A stretch of 64,000 nt of DNA from Hydrogenophaga sp. (GCA_016741995.1 JACVCO010000004.1:124001-188000), one strand, 5' to 3'. Shown: positions 51,536-61,444, numbered from the stretch's first letter. Notes: generated by a model not told the origin, from the sequence alone. Program-made: numbers and translations.

Positions 51536-51838
51536 TCAGGAAATCGGTTGGTGCACGGTCACGAGCTTGGTGCCGTCCGGGAAGGTCGCTTCCACCTGGA
51601 TGTCGGGAATCATTTCGGCCACGCCGTCCATCACGTCGGCGCGCGTGAGCACACCGCGGCCTTCGCTCATCAGCTGGGCCACGGTCTTGCCGTCGCGTGC
51701 GCCCTCCATCACGGCGGCGCTGATGAGCGCGATGGCTTCGGGGTGGTTGAGCTTCAAGCCGCGGGCGCGGCGGCGTTCGGCCAGCAGCGCGGCCGTGAAG
51801 ATGAGCAGCTTGTCTTTCTCGCGCGGGGTCAGGTCCAT
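51536..51838 (-). CDS. ureA: Urease gamma subunit UreA
   Basis: 100 residues, start [23 protein letters not shown], end [20 protein letters not shown]. First gene of the urease operon in this window; ureD, usually directly before it, is absent here. An 83-bp gap separates it from the divergent NCS1 gene. Confidence 0.95.
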   Translation of the reverse strand: MDLTPREKDKLLIFTAALLAERRRARGLKLNHPEAIALISAAVMEGARDGKTVAQLMSEGRGVLTRADVMDGVAEMIPDIQVEATFPDGTKLVTVHQPIS

Positions 51839-51921
51839 GGGCGGTCGGTTCTCCTCTCTGCCGGGTCAGCAAGAGCCATACCCGCGCAGGTTAGTGGCAT
51901 GAAAGCTGCACCGCCAGCCTT

Positions 51922-54900
51922 GTGAGTGCCGCTCCCAACGCCCCTTCCGCCGACGCCCCGCAGCGCATCATCAAGGTGCGCCGCGACTACAACAGCTGGG
52001 TCGGCAGCGAGACCATGGAGGACTACGCGCTGCGCTTCACGCCGCAGCGTTTCCGCAAGTGGAGCGAATGGCGCGTGGCCAACACCGCCTTCGGCGCCGC
52101 GTCCTTCCTGATCCTGGAGGCGGTGGGCGCCACGCTGCTGGTGCAATACGGCTTCGTCAACGCCGCGCTGGCCATCCTGGCCACGGGGCTCATCATCTTC
52201 CTGGCCGGCCTGCCGATCAGCGTGTACGCGGCGCGCCACGGCATCGACATGGACCTGCTCACGCGCGGCGCGGGTTTCGGCTACATCGGCTCCACCATCA
52301 CCTCACTGATCTACGCCTCGTTCACCTTCATCTTCTTCGCGCTCGAAGCCGCGGTCATGGCCTACGCGCTCGAACTGGCGCTGGGCATTCCGCCGCACTG
52401 GGGCTACCTGGTGTGCGCGGTGGTGGTGATCCCGCTGGTCACGCACGGCGTCTCCGTCATCAGCCGCTTCCAGGTCTGGACGCAGCCGCTGTGGCTGGTG
52501 ATGATGGTCGTGCCCTTCGTGGCCGTGGGCCTGATGGCGCCGCAGGCCTTCACCGACGTCATGCACTACGGCGGTGCGTCCGGTTCTGGTGCATCGTTCG
52601 ATTGGCACCTGTTTGGTGCCGCGCTCACCGTGGGCATCGCCCTCATCACGCAGATGGGCGAGCAGGCCGACTACCTGCGCTTCATGCCCGCGCCGCAGCC
52701 GGGCCGCGAGCGGCGCTGGTGGCTCGGTGTGCTGGCGGGCGGGCCGGGCTGGGTGGTGCTCGGGGTGGTCAAGATGCTGGGCGGCGCGGTGCTGGCTTAC
52801 CTGGCCATCAGCCACATGGTGCCGCCCGATCGCGCGGTGGACCCGAACCAGATGTACCTGGCCGCCTACGAGTACGTGTTCTCCGACTACGGCTGGGCGG
52901 TGGCGGCCACGGCCTTGTTCGTGGTGATCTCGCAGATGAAGATCAACGTCACCAACGCCTACGCGGGTTCGCTGGCCTGGAGCAACTTCTTCTCGCGCCT
53001 CACGCACAGCCACCCGGGGCGCGTGGTGTGGGTGGTGTTCAACACCTTCATCGCCTTCATGCTGATGGAGATGAACGTGTTCCAGGCCCTGGGCCAGGTG
53101 CTGGGCGTGTACTCCAACATCGCCATCGCCTGGATCATGGCCGTGGTGGCCGACCTCGTGGTCAACAAGCCCATGGGCTGGAGCCCGAAGGGCATCGAGT
53201 TCAAGCGCGCGCACCTGTACGACATCAACCCCGTGGGCGTGGGCGCCATGGTGCTGGCCTCGGCGCTGTCCATTGCCGCGCACATGGGCCTGATGGGCCC
53301 CACCGCCGAGGCCTTCTCGGCGGTGATCGCCATGGTCACCGCCTTCGTCACCGCGCCCCTGATCGCCTGGGCCACGAAGGGCCGCTACTACATCGCGCGC
53401 AGCGACGAGGCCGTGACCGCCGGCAACTACCGCCGCCTCGGCATTCGCCGCTGTGTGATCTGCGAGCGCGACTACGAAGGCCCCGACATGGCGCACTGCC
53501 CGGCCTACCAGGGGCCGATCTGTTCGCTGTGCTGCACGCTCGACGCGCGCTGCGGTGACCTGTGCAAGCCGCACGCGCGGCTCTCGGAGCAGTGGACGGC
53601 CACGCTGCGGCGCCTGATGCCGCGCCGCGTGTGGCCGTATCTGGATGCGGGGCTCGCGCACTACCTGCTCATCATGGTCGTCATCGCGCCGGTGCTGGCC
53701 GCGGTGCTGGGCCTGCTCTACCGGCAGGAGGTGCAAAGCCTGGCCGAGGACCTGGGCGGCAACCTCTCGCTGCTCGACACCGCGCTGCGTTCGGGCTTTC
53801 TGCGCGTGTACGCGGTGCTGCTGCTGATCGCGGCCACCGTGGCCTGGTGGCTGGTGCTCGCGCACAAGAGCCGCGTGGTGGCGCAGGAAGAATCGAACCG
53901 CCAGACGCGGCTGCTGATGCACGAGATCGAATCGCACAAACGCACCGACCTGGCGTTGCAGCAGGCGCGCCGCGCGGCCGAGCAGGCCAACCAGGCCAAG
54001 ACGCGCTACATCAGCACCATCAGCCACGAGTTGCGCACGCCGCTCAACAGCATCCTGGGCTACGCGCAGTTGCTGCAGGAAGACAGCGGCCTGCCACCGC
54101 ACCGCGCGCAGGCGCTGCGCGTGATCCAGCGCGGCGGCGAGCACCTGCTCTCGCTGATCGACGGCACGCTGGACATCGCGCGCATCGAGGCCGGCAAGCT
54201 CGCGCTCGACGCCCGACCGGTGCCCTTCGCCGCCACGCTGGCCGAGGTGGCGGGCATGTTCGAGCTGCAGGCCGCGTCCAAGGGCCTGCGCTTCGTCTAC
54301 GACACGCATGGCCGCCTGCCCGAGGTGGTGCGCGCCGACGAGAAACGCCTGCGCCAGATCCTCATCAACCTGCTGGGCAACGCGGTGAAGTTCACGCGCG
54401 CCGGCCAGGTGCGCCTGCGCGTGAGCCACGCGCGCGAAATGGCGCAGTTCGAGGTGCACGACACCGGGCCCGGCATGACAGCGGCCGAGATCGAGCGCGT
54501 GTTCGAACCCTTCGCCCGCGGGCAGGGCGAGAGCGCGGGCCCCACCGGCACCGGCCTGGGCCTCACCATCACCAAGATGCTCACCGACCTGATGGGTGGC
54601 GAGCTCACCGTGCGCAGCGCGCCCGGTGAGGGCTGCGTGTTCACCGTGCGCCTGTTCCTGCCCGAGATGCGCGGCGCGCTGCCCGTGCGCCCGCTCGTCG
54701 TGCAGCCCGTGGGCTACCTGGGCGAACGCCGCCGCGTGCTGGTGGTGGACAACGAGGAGGCCGACCGCGAGCTGCTGCAGCGCTGGCTGGAGCCCCTCGG
54801 CTTCGAGGTGCTGCCCGCCACCAACGGCCTGCACGCGCTGGAGTTGCTCGATGGCCTCGCGCCCGGCGACCCCGGCGCGCCGCACGCGATCTTCCTCGAC

Positions 54901-55365
54901 CTCGCCATGCCCGGCATCGACGGCTGGGAAACGCGCCGGCGCCTGCGCGCGGGTGGCTGGGGCGAGGTGCCGCTGGCCATCGTCTCGGCCAACGCCTTCG
55001 ACAAGGGCCTGCACGTCGAGCTCGATGGCGAGGACGGCGTGCACGCGCAGGATTTCATCGTCAAGCCGGTGCGGCGCACCGAACTGCTGACCTGGCTCGC
55101 GCAGGCGCTCGGCCTGCAGTGGATCGAGGCCGGCACCGAGCAGGCACCCCCCGAGCCCGTGCGGGCGGCCGCACCCGCGCGCGACGAGATCGAGCCTCTG
55201 CTCGAACTCGTGCGCCTGGGCTACACGCGCGGCATCCTGCAATGGCTCGACGACTGGGTGCGCCGCCGGCCCGAGCACGCCGCGCTCGCCACCACGCTCG
55301 CGGCGCTCGCGCGCGAGTTCCGCTTCGAAGCCATCGAACAAAGACTGATCCATGGCGATGCCTGA
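51922..55365 (+). CDS. NCS1 permease-histidine kinase-receiver fusion
   Basis: 1147 residues from GTG 51922. Residues about 1-480 are a 12-helix NCS1 (nucleobase/allantoin/hydantoin) transporter. A Cys-rich linker (CVICERDYEG, CPAYQGPICSLCC, CGDLC, about residues 510-550) looks like a metal or redox site. Two further membrane helices lie near 575-600 and 625-650. The histidine kinase follows (ISHELRTPLNSILGY, His702; GTGLGLTI), then a receiver with D993 (FLDLAMPGIDGW). The transporter core may sense its ligand rather than carry it; fusions of this shape (e.g. CbrA-like SLC5-kinase) are known. Divergent from ureA and before urt, so a urea or nitrogen sensor is a reasonable inference. Confidence 0.85.
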   Translation: MSAAPNAPSADAPQRIIKVRRDYNSWVGSETMEDYALRFTPQRFRKWSEWRVANTAFGAASFLILEAVGATLLVQYGFVNAALAILATGLIIFLAGLPISVYAARHGIDMDLLTRGAGFGYIGSTITSLIYASFTFIFFALEAAVMAYALELALGIPPHWGYLVCAVVVIPLVTHGVSVISRFQVWTQPLWLVMMVVPFVAVGLMAPQAFTDVMHYGGASGSGASFDWHLFGAALTVGIALITQMGEQADYLRFMPAPQPGRERRWWLGVLAGGPGWVVLGVVKMLGGAVLAYLAISHMVPPDRAVDPNQMYLAAYEYVFSDYGWAVAATALFVVISQMKINVTNAYAGSLAWSNFFSRLTHSHPGRVVWVVFNTFIAFMLMEMNVFQALGQVLGVYSNIAIAWIMAVVADLVVNKPMGWSPKGIEFKRAHLYDINPVGVGAMVLASALSIAAHMGLMGPTAEAFSAVIAMVTAFVTAPLIAWATKGRYYIARSDEAVTAGNYRRLGIRRCVICERDYEGPDMAHCPAYQGPICSLCCTLDARCGDLCKPHARLSEQWTATLRRLMPRRVWPYLDAGLAHYLLIMVVIAPVLAAVLGLLYRQEVQSLAEDLGGNLSLLDTALRSGFLRVYAVLLLIAATVAWWLVLAHKSRVVAQEESNRQTRLLMHEIESHKRTDLALQQARRAAEQANQAKTRYISTISHELRTPLNSILGYAQLLQEDSGLPPHRAQALRVIQRGGEHLLSLIDGTLDIARIEAGKLALDARPVPFAATLAEVAGMFELQAASKGLRFVYDTHGRLPEVVRADEKRLRQILINLLGNAVKFTRAGQVRLRVSHAREMAQFEVHDTGPGMTAAEIERVFEPFARGQGESAGPTGTGLGLTITKMLTDLMGGELTVRSAPGEGCVFTVRLFLPEMRGALPVRPLVVQPVGYLGERRRVLVVDNEEADRELLQRWLEPLGFEVLPATNGLHALELLDGLAPGDPGAPHAIFLDLAMPGIDGWETRRRLRAGGWGEVPLAIVSANAFDKGLHVELDGEDGVHAQDFIVKPVRRTELLTWLAQALGLQWIEAGTEQAPPEPVRAAAPARDEIEPLLELVRLGYTRGILQWLDDWVRRRPEHAALATTLAALAREFRFEAIEQRLIHGDA

Positions 55366-56371
55366 CTACGAAACCCCCGTCGACAGCGCCCGCCTGCCAC
55401 GCGGCGAGCACCGCGTCGTGCTCATCGTCGACGACGTGCCCGACAACGTGGCGCCGCTGCACGACGCGCTCGACGACGCCGGCTACACCGTGCTGGTGGC
55501 GCTCGACGGCGAGAGCGCCATCCGCCGCGCGCGCCAGGCCTTGCCCGACATGGTGCTGCTCGACGCCGTCATGCCCGGCATCGACGGCTTCGAGGTGGCG
55601 CGCCGCCTCAAGGCCGATGCCAGCACTGCGGGCATCCCGGTGATCTTCATGACCGGCCTCACCGACACCGAGCACCTGGAGACCGCGTTCGGTGCGGGCT
55701 GCGTGGACTACGTGACCAAGCCCATCAAGCCGCGCGAGGTGATGGCGCGCATGGGCGTGCACCTCAAGCAGGCGCGCGAACAGCGCGAAGGCGCCATCGA
55801 ACGCAGCCAGGCGCGCCACGCGCTCGACGCCTTCGGCTACGCCACCATCACCGTGCGCGCGAGCGACGGGCGCCTGGTGTGGCAGACCCCGCTCGCGCGC
55901 GACCTGCTGCGCCTGCACTGCGGCACCGAAGCCCCAACCACACCCAGCGTGGTGCTGCAGTGGCTGCGCCGCCACCTGGCCGAAGCGCAGGCGCAGCGCG
56001 AGCCCCCGCGCCTCACCATCGAGAACGGCCCGCGCCGCCTCACCTTTCGCCTGCACCAGCGCGTGGGCGACGAAGACACCGGCCCGCGTGACCAGGGCGA
56101 CTGGCTGATCGTGATGCAGGAAAGCTCCAACGAATCCGTGCACGCCGCGCTTGCCGCGGCCTTCGGCCTCACTGCGCGCGAGGCCGAGGTGCTCTACTGG
56201 GTCGTCAAGGGCAAGATCAACCGCGACATCGCCGACATCCTGGGCGCCAGCCCCGCCACGGTGAAGAAGCACCTGGAACGCATCCACATGAAGATGGGCG
56301 TGGAGACGCGCACGGCGGCGGCGGCGATGGCGATCAACCGCGTGCGCCAGCTGGATACGCCGGCGGGCTGA
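55352..56371 (+). CDS. LuxR-type response regulator
   Basis: 339 residues. Receiver with D27/D28 and phosphoacceptor D71 (VLLDAVMPG); a middle PAS-like region with an extended beta stretch (residues about 150-265); C-terminal LuxR helix-turn-helix (LTAREAEVLYWVVKGKINRDIA). Start overlaps the kinase stop by 14 bp, so kinase and regulator are a two-protein system. The cluster of TACGCC half sites just downstream, ahead of urtA, is a plausible target. Confidence 0.85.
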   Translation: MAMPDYETPVDSARLPRGEHRVVLIVDDVPDNVAPLHDALDDAGYTVLVALDGESAIRRARQALPDMVLLDAVMPGIDGFEVARRLKADASTAGIPVIFMTGLTDTEHLETAFGAGCVDYVTKPIKPREVMARMGVHLKQAREQREGAIERSQARHALDAFGYATITVRASDGRLVWQTPLARDLLRLHCGTEAPTTPSVVLQWLRRHLAEAQAQREPPRLTIENGPRRLTFRLHQRVGDEDTGPRDQGDWLIVMQESSNESVHAALAAAFGLTAREAEVLYWVVKGKINRDIADILGASPATVKKHLERIHMKMGVETRTAAAAMAINRVRQLDTPAG

Positions 56372-56414
56372 AGCCCCGATCGTCCCCGCATACGCCACCC
56401 GGCGTACATACGCC
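56356..56414. promoter_or_regulatory. Cluster of TACGCC/GGCGTA half sites upstream of urtA
   Basis: TACGCC occurs at 56356-56361 and 56391-56396; GGCGTA at 56401-56406 and TACGCC at 56409-56414. Positions 56391-56406 form TACGCC-N4-GGCGTA and 56401-56414 form GGCGTA-CA-TACGCC. Symmetric spacing suits a dimeric LuxR-type regulator. Located 110-170 bp before urtA. Confidence 0.5.
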
Positions 56415-56524
56415 GCCCACCCTTCTCCCTAAATTCCGTTGCGACCGCTCCCCATGGCCCTGGCCACGGTGAAGCGGCACGAACACCCATCCCGGGGCCA
56501 TCAACGGATCACAGGAGAAGCGCC

Positions 56525-57817
56525 ATGTCGAAGATTTCCCAACCGCGTCGTCTGACGCTCAAGACCCTGGCCGCCGCGGCCACGGTTGCCTCGCTCGGCT
56601 TCACCGGCCTGAGCGCCCACGCGCAAGAGACCATCAAGGTCGGCGTGCTGCACAGCCTCTCGGGCACCATGGCCATTTCGGAAACCGTGCTCAAGGACAC
56701 GGTGCTGATGGCGATCGACGAGATCAACGCCAAGGGCGGCCTGCTGGGCAAGAAGCTCGAGCCCGTGGTGGTGGACCCGGCCTCCAACTGGCCGCTGTTC
56801 GCCGAGCGCACCAAGCAACTGCTGACGCAGGACAAGGTGGCCGTGATCTTCGGCTGCTGGACCTCGGTGAGCCGCAAGTCGGTGCTGCCGGTGGTGGAAG
56901 AGAACAACGGCCTGCTGTTCTACCCCGTGCAATACGAGGGTGAAGAGCTCAGCCCCAACGTGTTCTACACCGGTGCCGCGCCCAACCAGCAGGCCATCCC
57001 CGCGGTGGAGTACCTGATGAGCAAGGACGGCGGTTCGGCCAAGCGCTTCGTGCTGCTGGGCACCGACTACGTCTACCCGCGCACCACCAACAAGATCCTG
57101 CGCGCCTTCCTCAAGACCAAGGGTGTGGCCGACGCCGACATCATGGAGGAGTACACGCCCTTCGGTCACAGCGATTACCAGACCATCATCGCCAAGATCA
57201 AGAAGTTCTCGGCCGAAGGCAAGAAGACGGCGGTCGTCTCCACCATCAACGGTGACTCCAACGTGCCGTTCTACAAGGAACTCGGCAACGCCGGCCTGTC
57301 CGCCAAGGACGTGCCCGTGGTCGCCTTCTCGGTGGGTGAGGAAGAACTGCGCGGCGTGGACACCAAGCCGCTGGTGGGCCACCTGGCCGCCTGGAACTAC
57401 TTCATGAGCGTGAAGAGCCCGGCCAACACCGCCTTCGTGAAGAAGTGGAGCGACTACGCCAAGGCCAAGAACATCGCCGGCCACAAGGACAAGCCCATCA
57501 CCAACGATCCGATGGAAGCCACCTACATCGGCTTCAACATGTGGGCGCAGGCGGTCACCAAGGCCAAGAGCACCGACGTGGACAAGGTGCGCGCCGCCAT
57601 GTACGGCCAGACCTTCCAGGCCCCGGGCGGCTTCATCTCCACCATGGACAAGGAAAACCACCACCTGCACAAGCCGGTCTTCATCGGCGAAGTGCGCGCG
57701 GACGGCCAGTTCAACGTGGTGTGGAAGACCCCGGGCCCGGTCGTGGCCGACCCGTGGAGCGACTACATCGCCGAGAACAAGGGCAAGAAGAACGTGCCCG
57801 CCAAGTCGGCGAAGTGA
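56525..57817 (+). CDS. urtA: Urea ABC transporter substrate-binding protein
   Basis: 430 residues. A cleavable signal peptide (cleavage near ALSAHA). Branched-chain-type periplasmic binding protein with the urea-specific YPVQYEGEELSPNVFYTGAAPNQQ and the conserved EATYIGFNMWAQAV. Delivers urea to UrtBC. Shine-Dalgarno GGAG is at 56513-56516. Confidence 0.95.
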   Translation: MSKISQPRRLTLKTLAAAATVASLGFTGLSAHAQETIKVGVLHSLSGTMAISETVLKDTVLMAIDEINAKGGLLGKKLEPVVVDPASNWPLFAERTKQLLTQDKVAVIFGCWTSVSRKSVLPVVEENNGLLFYPVQYEGEELSPNVFYTGAAPNQQAIPAVEYLMSKDGGSAKRFVLLGTDYVYPRTTNKILRAFLKTKGVADADIMEEYTPFGHSDYQTIIAKIKKFSAEGKKTAVVSTINGDSNVPFYKELGNAGLSAKDVPVVAFSVGEEELRGVDTKPLVGHLAAWNYFMSVKSPANTAFVKKWSDYAKAKNIAGHKDKPITNDPMEATYIGFNMWAQAVTKAKSTDVDKVRAAMYGQTFQAPGGFISTMDKENHHLHKPVFIGEVRADGQFNVVWKTPGPVVADPWSDYIAENKGKKNVPAKSAK

Positions 57818-57838
57818 TCGCCGAGCGGGCCTGACACG

Positions 57839-59434
57839 ATGCGAAGACTGCTCGTTCTGTGGTGTGCCGTGCTGGGGGCCTTGTGCGCCCTGGCACCGGC
57901 CCATGCCCTCACCGTGGAGGACGCGCTCGCGGTGGCGCAGGGCGCCACGGACGAGCGGATCGACGCCATCAACAAGCTCGCCGCCGCCGACGACGCGCGT
58001 GGTCACGCCGTGATCCGCGCGCTCGCCGACGAGGCGCTGAAGTACACCGACACGGCGGTCTTCATCGCCGACGGCAGCACGGTGCTCGACGCCGTGACCG
58101 GCCAGGCCGCCACGCTGCCCGAGGGCGCGAGCGATGCCATGGTCAACAACCGGTTGCGCGGTGCGCTCGACACCGCGCTGGCCGGCATCGAACTCTTCAC
58201 CGCCGGCCCCGCGCGCCAGCGCGAGGCCGCGCGCAGCCTGCAACGCAACGCCTTCAGCGACCCCGACCCCGAGGGCTTGCCCCTGGTCGAAAAAGCGCTC
58301 GCGATCGACCTCGATCCGCAAGCGCGGCAGTCGCTCGAACTGGCGCAGGCCGCCATGCAACTGGCCAGCGACGACGAGGCCGTGCGCCTGGCCGCAGCCA
58401 TCAAGCTCGGTGAGGCGCGCGCGCCCATCGTGCGCCCGCTGATCGAGGACCGCCTGAAGGAAGAAGCCAGCGCCGATGTGAAGGCCGCGCTGGCGAAGTC
58501 GCTCGCCGCCATCGACCGCCGCGTGGCCCTGGCCAGCGGCCTGGGCCAGGCCTTCACCGGCATCAGCCTGGGCAGCATCCTGCTGCTCGCGGCGCTGGGC
58601 CTGGCCATCACCTACGGGCTCATGGGCGTGATCAACATGGCCCACGGCGAACTCATCATGATCGGCGCCTATGCCACCTGGCTGGTCCAGACGGTGTTCC
58701 GCCAGCACTTCCCCGACTGGTTCGACGCCTACCTGCTGGTGGCCCTGCCCGTGGCCTTCGCCGCCTCGGCGCTGGTTGGCGCGGTGATGGAGCGCACGGT
58801 GATCCGCTTCCTCTACGGCCGCCCGCTGGAGACGCTGCTCGCCACCTGGGGCATCTCGCTGGTGCTGATGCAGACCGTGCGCAGCCTGTTCGGTGCGCAG
58901 AACGTGGCGGTGGAAAACCCGAGCTGGATGAGTGGCGGCATCGTGGTGCTGGGCAACCTGAATCTGCCCTGGAACCGCCTCGTCATCCTGGCCTTCGCGG
59001 CGGCCGTGCTCATCGGCGTGTCGCTGCTGATCGCGCGCACCCGGCTCGGCCTCTTCGTGCGCGGCGTCACCCAGAACCGGCCCATCGCTGCCTGCATGGG
59101 CGTGAACACCGCGCGCATCGACACCTGGGCCTTCGCGCTGGGCTCCGGCATCGCGGGCCTGGCGGGTTGCGCGCTCTCGCAGATCGGCAACGTCGGCCCC
59201 GACCTCGGGCAGGCCTACATCGTGGACTCGTTCATGGTGGTGGTGCTGGGCGGCGTGGGCCAGCTCGCGGGCACGGTCTACGCCGCGCTCGGCCTGGGCA
59301 TGCTCAACAAGTTCATCGAGGGCTGGGCCGGTGCCGTGCTCGCCAAGATCGTGGTGCTGGTCTTCATCATCGTGTTCATCCAGAAACGCCCGCAAGGCAT
59401 CTTTGCCCTCAAGGGCCGGAGCGTCGAGGCATGA
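57839..59434 (+). CDS. urtB: Urea ABC transporter permease UrtB
   Basis: 531 residues. Signal peptide plus a helical periplasmic extension (residues about 25-225) characteristic of UrtB, then the LivH-type membrane domain (YGLMGVINMAHGELIMIGAYATW). The C-terminus has further helices. Overlaps urtC by 4 bp. Confidence 0.93.
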   Translation: MRRLLVLWCAVLGALCALAPAHALTVEDALAVAQGATDERIDAINKLAAADDARGHAVIRALADEALKYTDTAVFIADGSTVLDAVTGQAATLPEGASDAMVNNRLRGALDTALAGIELFTAGPARQREAARSLQRNAFSDPDPEGLPLVEKALAIDLDPQARQSLELAQAAMQLASDDEAVRLAAAIKLGEARAPIVRPLIEDRLKEEASADVKAALAKSLAAIDRRVALASGLGQAFTGISLGSILLLAALGLAITYGLMGVINMAHGELIMIGAYATWLVQTVFRQHFPDWFDAYLLVALPVAFAASALVGAVMERTVIRFLYGRPLETLLATWGISLVLMQTVRSLFGAQNVAVENPSWMSGGIVVLGNLNLPWNRLVILAFAAAVLIGVSLLIARTRLGLFVRGVTQNRPIAACMGVNTARIDTWAFALGSGIAGLAGCALSQIGNVGPDLGQAYIVDSFMVVVLGGVGQLAGTVYAALGLGMLNKFIEGWAGAVLAKIVVLVFIIVFIQKRPQGIFALKGRSVEA

Positions 59435-60555
59435 GCGGTATGCCCCATGCAAACACCGTGGTGCTGCCCGAGCGCGCCCCCTTGCTCACGCGCGCCGGCT
59501 GGAGCGCCTTCCTGGTGGCGCTGCTCGTGGTGTGCGCGCTGGCGCCCGTGCTCAACCTGCTGGTGCCGGCCGGCAGCCCCCTGCACCTGAGCGACTACGC
59601 GGTGGCCCTGATCGGCAAGATCATGTGCTTCGCCATCTGCGCGCTCGCCATGGACCTGATCTGGGGCTACAGCGGCATCCTCTCGCTCGGCCACGGCCTG
59701 TTCTTCGCGCTCGGTGGCTACATGATGGGCATGTACCTCATGCGCCAGATCGGCCGCGACGGCCAGTACCAGAGCGACCTGCCGGACTTCATGGTGTTCC
59801 TGGACTGGAAGGAACTGCCCTGGCACTGGGCGCTGTCCGACAGCTTCATCGCCACGCTGTTCCTCATCGTGCTCGTGCCCGGCGGCGTGGCCTTCATCTT
59901 CGGCTACTTCGCTTTCCGCTCGCGCATCAAGGGCGTGTACTTCTCCATCATCACGCAGGCGCTCACCTACGCCGCGCTGCTGCTGTTCTTCCGCAACGAG
60001 ACGGGCTTCGGCGGCAACAACGGCTTCACCGATTTCAAGCGCATCCTGGGCATTGCCATCGCCACGCCGCAGATGCGCATGTTCCTGTTCGTGCTCACGG
60101 GCCTCACGCTGCTGGGCTTCTTCCTGTTCGCGCGCTGGCTGGTGCGCAGCAAGTTCGGCCGCGTGCTGCAGGCCATCCGCGACGCCGAGAACCGCACCAT
60201 GTTCTGCGGTTACGACCCGCTGCCCTACAAGCTCGCCATCTGGACCATCTCGGCCGTGATGTGCGGCGTGGCCGGCGCGCTCTACGTGCCGCAGGTGGGC
60301 ATCATCAACCCGAGCGAGATGAGCCCGGCCAACAGCATCGAGATCGCGATCTGGGCCGCGGTGGGCGGGCGCGGCACGCTGATCGGCCCGATCGTGGGCG
60401 CCTTCCTGGTCAACGGCGCCAAGAGCTGGCTCACCGTTACCTTCCCCGAGTTCTGGCTCTATGTGCTGGGTGCGCTGTTCATCGCCGTCACGCTGTTCAT
60501 GCCGCAGGGCGTGGTGGGGCTGGTGAAGAAGCTGCGCAAGGGGGGCAAGGCATGA
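59431..60555 (+). CDS. urtC: Urea ABC transporter permease UrtC
   Basis: 374 residues from ATG 59431. LivM-type membrane domain: WGYSGILSLGHGLFFALGGYMMGMYL and about ten helices. Pairs with UrtB. Confidence 0.93.
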   Translation: MSGMPHANTVVLPERAPLLTRAGWSAFLVALLVVCALAPVLNLLVPAGSPLHLSDYAVALIGKIMCFAICALAMDLIWGYSGILSLGHGLFFALGGYMMGMYLMRQIGRDGQYQSDLPDFMVFLDWKELPWHWALSDSFIATLFLIVLVPGGVAFIFGYFAFRSRIKGVYFSIITQALTYAALLLFFRNETGFGGNNGFTDFKRILGIAIATPQMRMFLFVLTGLTLLGFFLFARWLVRSKFGRVLQAIRDAENRTMFCGYDPLPYKLAIWTISAVMCGVAGALYVPQVGIINPSEMSPANSIEIAIWAAVGGRGTLIGPIVGAFLVNGAKSWLTVTFPEFWLYVLGALFIAVTLFMPQGVVGLVKKLRKGGKA

Positions 60556-61427
60556 CGCCCGATCTGATGCAGGCCGGCGCCGAGCGCATGCAGAAGTTCG
60601 CGGGGATCATCCCCTCGGGCAACACCGAATCGGGTGGGCGCAAGGCCGGGTTCTCGCGCCCCGTGGTGCCGGGCGAGGTCGACGTCACGCACGGGCGCAT
60701 CCTCTACCTGGAAGACGTGCACGTCGCCTTCGACGGCTTCAAGGCCATCAACGGCCTGTCGCTGGACATCGCGCCCGGCGAACTGCGCTGCATCATCGGT
60801 CCCAACGGCGCGGGCAAGACCACGATGATGGACATCATCACCGGCAAGACGCGGCCCGATCAGGGCACCGTGTTCTTCGGCTCCACCATCGACCTGCTGC
60901 GCCACCGCGAGGCCGAGATCGCCAGCCTGGGCATCGGCCGCAAGTTCCAGAAGCCCACGGTGTTCGAGCAGCTCACGGTGTACGAGAACCTCGAACTGGC
61001 GCTGGCCACCAACAAACGCGTGTGGCCGTCCATGCTCTTCAGCCCCACGGGCGAACAGCGCGACCGCCTGGCCGAGGTGCTGCTCACCATCCACTTGGCC
61101 GGGCACGTGACGCGCCCCGCCGGCGAACTGAGCCACGGCCAGAAACAGTGGCTGGAGATCGGCATGCTGCTCATGCAGGACCCGAAGCTGCTGCTGCTGG
61201 ACGAACCCGTGGCCGGCATGACCGACGAGGAAACCGAGCGCACCGCGCAACTCTTCCTCACGCTCAAGGGCCGGCACTCGCTGATGGTGGTCGAGCACGA
61301 CATGGCCTTCATCCGCACCATCTCCGAGAAGGTGACGGTGCTGTGCGACGGCGCCGTGCTGGCCGAAGGCACGCTCGACGAGGTGCAGGCCGACGAGCGC
61401 GTGATCGAGGTTTACCTCGGTCGTTGA
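60552..61427 (+). CDS. urtD: Urea ABC transporter ATPase UrtD
   Basis: 291 residues from ATG 60552 (ATGA overlap with urtC). Walker A GPNGAGKTTMMD, Q-loop, ABC signature LSHGQKQWLEIG, Walker B LLLLDEPVAGMT, H-loop VVEHD. About 45 extra N-terminal residues before the ATPase core, usual for UrtD. Confidence 0.95.
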   Translation: MTPDLMQAGAERMQKFAGIIPSGNTESGGRKAGFSRPVVPGEVDVTHGRILYLEDVHVAFDGFKAINGLSLDIAPGELRCIIGPNGAGKTTMMDIITGKTRPDQGTVFFGSTIDLLRHREAEIASLGIGRKFQKPTVFEQLTVYENLELALATNKRVWPSMLFSPTGEQRDRLAEVLLTIHLAGHVTRPAGELSHGQKQWLEIGMLLMQDPKLLLLDEPVAGMTDEETERTAQLFLTLKGRHSLMVVEHDMAFIRTISEKVTVLCDGAVLAEGTLDEVQADERVIEVYLGR

Positions 61428-61444
61428 CCCGGACGGAAGACGCC

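Noticed and set aside
52303-55353. 1016-codon minus-strand open frame
   Set aside because: Antisense to the NCS1-kinase fusion, with a His/Gln/Gly-rich composition and no family; caused by codon bias of the real gene.
56501-59452. 983-codon minus-strand open frame
   Set aside because: Antisense to urtA and urtB, whose families are certain; long open frames on the opposite strand are common at this GC content.
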